A stretch of 11,169 nt of DNA, taken from NCBI GenBank assembly GCA_003118195.1, contig BEXV01000025.1, positions 45,661-56,829 on the forward strand. The letters are read 5' to 3'. The translations under genes were made by a program, and so were the position numbers. The stretch's first letter is position 1, and each line of letters begins with the position of its first letter. This DNA is from Hemicentrotus pulcherrimus. Taxonomy: Eukaryota > Echinodermata > Echinoidea > Camarodonta > Strongylocentrotidae. The notes beneath the pieces were generated by a model. That model searched no databases, was not told the origin of the DNA, and saw only the letters and a program-made list of their open reading frames with translations. Shown piece by piece: positions 7,882-11,169 of this stretch.

Positions 7882-8682
7882 ACATGTGATTGTGAAGAAG
7901 GAAAAAATCCTGATGTGGAATTAAAATATATTTACTTTATTATATACTGGTAACAATATATGGCATGAAAAAAGAACCCCCCTTGACAGGATTTTTAAAC
8001 AATAAAAAATGTATACTGTATGTTTGTTGTCAAATTAAAAATTTGCAGCTTCAATCTTTATAGTTGATTTGACAACAGGAACAGGATATGAAAGTTACAG
8101 GAATAATCATACTACAACATCTTTCAACAATACACATGTAATGTTAAGACTTGATACATGTACATAACATTTTGTAAAAATCTTGCAGGATTTATTGGTA
8201 CTTTAAACTTTAAACATGCACTTTTCCTCCAGGCACATGTTTGGTTGCACATACAGGAATGAAACATCCACCCTCATCAAACCTCCCTGATCAAACATTG
8301 GTTGACAGCGAAATCAAATGTATGGTTCTCTTTAGTGTCATTTTGATACAAGTACATGTACATGTATGAACTTTGTGTGTGGCTGTAAGAGATTTATGTA
8401 ATGGAGATGTTGAGGCCTGAGGGGATGTAGATGTTCGTAAACATGCTACATGTAGATAATGGTCGCAAGAATTTCAGCTTTACTGTTTTGGATGGAAGAT
8501 CAAAGTTTTGGGTCGATTCCAATAAAGCAATATATTGATTTATTTAATGTATAAGTAATAAAAAAGTGCTTGTTTCATTTGAAAGACAAGAAATGTTTAC
8601 CTGGGAATACCCCAGGAGACTGCCCCCAGGACCCAACCCATAATAGGCATACCGGTAGACCTTTGACAGCATTCACATATAA
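7882..8682. other. Non-coding AT-rich stretch with a stem-loop
   Basis: No gene was recognised. It contains a stem-loop (8025-8077, listed separately), TACATGTA motifs near 8158, 8352-8366 and 8447, and a short hairpin CCTGGG-AATACC-CCAGG near 8599. The 69-codon frame at 8570-8779 runs into the inverted-repeat element and has no support as a gene. Confidence 0.45.
8025..8077. repeat. Perfect 11-bp inverted repeat with 31-nt spacer
   Basis: TGTTGTCAAAT (8025-8035) and ATTTGACAACA (8067-8077) are exact reverse complements. The 53-bp unit could fold as a stem-loop. No target-site duplication or RNA-gene features are visible. Confidence 0.65.
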
Positions 8683-9016
8683 GGCATGTTTTCATCAGCT
8701 CGAGTTTGCTAAGTATTCCGCTATTTTCAGACTGGAATATTATCCCGAAGCTCCAGTTTCGTCTTCACCAGACCGATAAGCCCACCACAAGGGAACATCG
8801 GACAGGCGCAAATTAGCCTGCTATTTCCCGAATAACAGGATATTCTGGAAACAAGACCAGGATTTCTAGGGATATTTTTTCAACCAAATATTCTGCTAAT
8901 TGCAACTGCAGGCTGATGAGGACGCAAATTAATATTTTGCATAATATGGATAATTTGCAATCGGGATAGTTGAAATAGAGGGTTATTTAGAAAACTCAAG
9001 CTGATGAAAACAGGCC
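8683..9016. mobile_element. 334-bp terminal-inverted-repeat element (MITE-like)
   Basis: The left arm (8683-8707, GGCATGTTTTCATCAGCT then CGAGTTT) matches the reverse complement of the right arm (8992-9016) at 23 of 25 positions. Weaker complementarity (CTAARTA, CTATTTT, then TCCCGA) extends each arm inward to about 50 bp with a gap. The interior holds two direct copies of CGCAAATTA (8807-8815, 8923-8931) and a small hairpin (8817-8839). No transposase is present. A target-site duplication was not found with confidence, so the exact ends could lie a few bases further out. It is unrelated in sequence to the TA-flanked MITE pair. Confidence 0.75.
8817..8839. repeat. Short hairpin inside the inverted-repeat element
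   Basis: CCTGCTATT (8817-8825) pairs with AATAACAGG (8831-8839) at 8 of 9 positions across a five-base loop. It probably contributes to a secondary fold of the whole element. Confidence 0.55.
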
Positions 9017-10058
9017 AAGTGTGGTCTCCAGTTTAACAAGGGTCCAATCAGGACAAAGTCTGGTCTACAAGATATGTAATACCTAGGATTGATGCATACA
9101 AGCTAAATAAACAGGAATCATTAAATTATATGTAAATTAGAAACGCCTTAAAAGTACTCGTCCTACTAAATTCCACCAGGCTGCCAACTACATGTACATT
9201 TGAAGAGATGTATAAACCTCATAAACTGACCTTGTATAATCATAATAAAAATGCTTATTTACATGTATATACTGTACACCTCTACCCTACGTATACATCT
9301 AGGGAACATGCATGACACACATCCAGATATCTTTCATGTAGGCACATCTCGAATTAAACATGTACACACAAAATTGTACAACTACATGTACTGTATGTAC
9401 AATTATCATACAAAATCTGAGTTACATGTACATGTAGCGTGAAATTGATTTTTGCAGACTGTCATTTATGTATTTGATATTTCTTTTATGGCTGTTTAAG
9501 ATGAATCCAGATACATGTGCATACATATACATGAATATCATGCAGGGGCCCCTACATGTATACAGGGAGAACAGGCCCCCATGAAAGAGCAGTACTTGCT
9601 TTTGAACGAGCCAACTTTTTTTTACAAAGGTCTGAACTGAAAGAAATAGAACAAAATACGTTGAACACTCATATTCTTCAGTACTTATGGAACTGCATAC
9701 TTGCATAAAACCGATCAAGAACTTGATAGTTTGGTATGCATGGGTGGTTCGAAGAGAGAGCTCAATAGTTGTCTATGATTGAATTCATATGTTTTCTAAT
9801 CCAAAATGTCTATAGAAATTCCTTTAGACATTATTGGATAATATTTGTGATTTCTATGCAGTTGGATGATTGGTTTAGGGATGAGGGGGAACAGGCCTCA
9901 AAATGGGTATCTTAAACTGGAACACGGGTTTTTACCTGCGATTGATGTACGTTCTTTCCAGACCAATTATTGTGTCAGTCAGCAAACATGTACATGTACA
10001 TGTACATGTATGTTCATGTAGCATTATGTACGTAGACTCCCTGTTTCATCGTTACATT
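9017..10058. other. Non-coding stretch dense in TACATGTA
   Basis: No gene was recognised on either strand; the 98-codon minus frame at 9422-9718 shows no motif and its ends are built from the palindromic repeats. TACATGTA or ACATGTAC copies occur near 9190, 9260, 9383, 9424-9437 and 9553, and the longest run is at 9986-10010. Confidence 0.5.
9986..10010. repeat. (ACATGT)n palindromic microsatellite
   Basis: Four successive ACATGT units, so the run is self-complementary over its full length. It is the longest example of a motif scattered more than 20 times through the right part of the window. Confidence 0.85.
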
Positions 10059-10412
10059 GGGAGGGGTGTCATAGTTGAATGGTTTAAGCACTTGACTTGA
10101 AATGCAAAGGCCGTGGGTTTGACTGCTGACAAGGTTGGCAAGGCATCAATCTACATTTGCCACTCCATACCCTGGAGAGAAATGGGGACCTGGTAGAATG
10201 TCAAAAGCCTTTGTGTTTAATAGTAATCTTCCAAATGCCTTCATGGTGACCATATTTATTGTAGAAATACTTTCCAGGGAGTGGAGATAGTGCACATTGT
10301 GGGTGAACGAATCTGATGACTGCATGGGGTAATGATGTCTGTAAAGTACTTATATATAGAGGGTATTTTGTATTAAGTGCTATATAAATTTAGATTATTA
10401 TAATTATTATTG
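10059..10412 (+). mobile_element. tRNA-Ser-like SINE
   Basis: About 350 bp. The head (10060-10126) resembles a serine tRNA: GTCATAGTTGAATGGTTTAA corresponds to the A-box/D-arm, GACTTGAAAT resembles the anticodon arm of tRNA-Ser(UGA), and GGTTTGACTGC (10116-10126) corresponds to the B box GGTTCGANTCC. A tRNA-unrelated body follows, including the TTGGCAAGGCATC block and GGGGACCTGGTAGAATG. The tail reads GTGCTATATAAATTTAGATT, followed by an ATT-rich simple repeat to about 10412. A GCTATATAAA-then-ATT-repeat tail is familiar from sea-urchin and other invertebrate tRNA SINEs. The head no longer folds as a full tRNA, so it is not a tRNA gene. A target-site duplication was not clear. Confidence 0.8.
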
Positions 10413-11169
10413 TCATATAATGTAAACAATGACTATTAGCCCTCATACATGTACATGTAAATATACAGTATACTTGCAAATGGAAGATACTCAAGGCTAT
10501 CCAATTATTATCCAGCTTTAGCTACAAGTACATGTGTAGTCTCCTGATTTTGATGCTTACTTCTTTCCAGGGATGGATGATGCCCTTTTTGGTACCAATT
10601 TACTGCACCTAGAACTTGGAGGATGTCAATAATAGATTGGTGTACAGATATTGCCAAAAGACTCTATAAGCCTTGCATACGTGTACATGCTGTAGACAGC
10701 TTTATGAAACTTTATGAAAGAATAGCAAGAGGCATTTTCTTTTTTGTTGGTGGGGTTTACACACATGTACATGTAAAAAAACAAACACCCATTACTGCAT
10801 GCAATACTTACTCTTGTACAGTGTGGACACATCAGACCTTCCATTTTAAGATGCTAATACAAAACATATCTTTACAAAGCCAGTTAGGCCCGTCTTATAA
10901 TTACATACATTGTACATGTACATGTACATATGCCATTGTTGATTTTTAAGCAGTTTATTGGCTTAAAGATAAACTTGAGTTAAATGGTAAAAAAAAAGAA
11001 AATGAATTCTCACAGAATCAAACGAAACTTACACTGAATGTTCAAGATTAAAAATAAATGACATGTGCCAAACAATTTTGGAAGAAAATGTATACTGGCT
11101 GAGTAATGAGCATAGAAAGACAAGGAAATCGAGGTAGTACCAGCCCCGACACCATGTGTGTTGTCCCAT
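10413..11169. other. Non-coding stretch to the window end
   Basis: AT-rich with TACATGTA motifs near 10447, 10529, 10764 and 10911-10928. The 108-codon plus frame at 10623-10949 and the antisense frame at 10626-10844 cross TACATGTA repeats and carry no recognised motif. A pyrimidine tract ending in AG at 10570 looks like a splice acceptor, but the frame matching exon 1 stops after 13 codons. Confidence 0.45.

Noticed and set aside
8217..8368. Pyrimidine tract plus AG (8231-8232) followed by a 45-codon open stretch, possible exon 2
   Set aside because: The open frame is not the phase required by exon 1, it ends within a TACATGTA repeat and the peptide has no recognised motif.
10059..10130. 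A functional tRNA gene
   Set aside because: The A and B boxes are degenerate, the acceptor stem does not pair, and the sequence continues into a SINE body and ATT tail.
10555..10615. Good-looking splice acceptor (AG at 10569-10570)
   Set aside because: In the phase set by exon 1 the frame stops after 13 codons; without transcript evidence a terminal exon cannot be supported.
1..11169. CRISPR array, prokaryotic operon or integrated virus
   Set aside because: There are no regularly spaced direct repeats, no ribosome-binding-site-led gene series and no viral protein motifs; the TACATGTA copies are irregularly spaced palindromes.

Overview
The window looks like AT-rich metazoan nuclear DNA, most likely from a marine invertebrate deuterostome and possibly a sea urchin. 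The evidence is tRNA-derived SINE-like copies, a decayed CR1/L2-type retrotransposon tail, several small inverted-repeat elements, abundant TACATGTA palindromes, long ATC/ATT microsatellites and no closely packed long ORFs. The species is inferred from the style of the repeats, not from a match. Nothing suggests bacteria, a phage or a plasmid.

Layout. Positions 1-1540 are AT-rich unique sequence. A 369-bp terminal-inverted-repeat element (MITE copy A) lies at 1542-1910, flanked by TA. Positions 1913-3279 are unique sequence with one clear hairpin. A 163-bp inverted-repeat unit lies at 3280-3442. At about 3560-4100 base composition changes to a CpG-rich stretch that ends in the only convincing host coding sequence: a candidate first coding exon (4008-4100, + strand, 31 codons) closed by the splice donor CAG|GTAACG. 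The rest of the window would then be its first intron or flanking DNA.

After 4100 the DNA is full of repeats: an ATA/ATG microsatellite (4477-4517), a two-unit tandem duplication (4970-5137), the 3' end of a CR1/L2-like LINE reverse-transcriptase gene with frameshift and stop (5554-5863), a long ATC array (6972-7206), a minus-strand SINE split by MITE copy B (SINE pieces about 7300-7442 and 7822-7881; MITE 7443-7821), a 334-bp inverted-repeat element (8683-9016) and a full-looking tRNA-Ser-like SINE (10059-10412).

The most interesting result is the MITE pair. Copies A and B share about 180 bp of left-half sequence in the same orientation, each has its own 20-bp terminal inverted repeats, and each is bounded by TA. 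Copy B sits exactly inside the B-box promoter of the minus-strand SINE; removing it with one TA restores a B box. That gives a target duplication and an insertion order. The genes here do not form a working system; the window reads as a promoter and first exon followed by transposon-rich intron or intergenic DNA.
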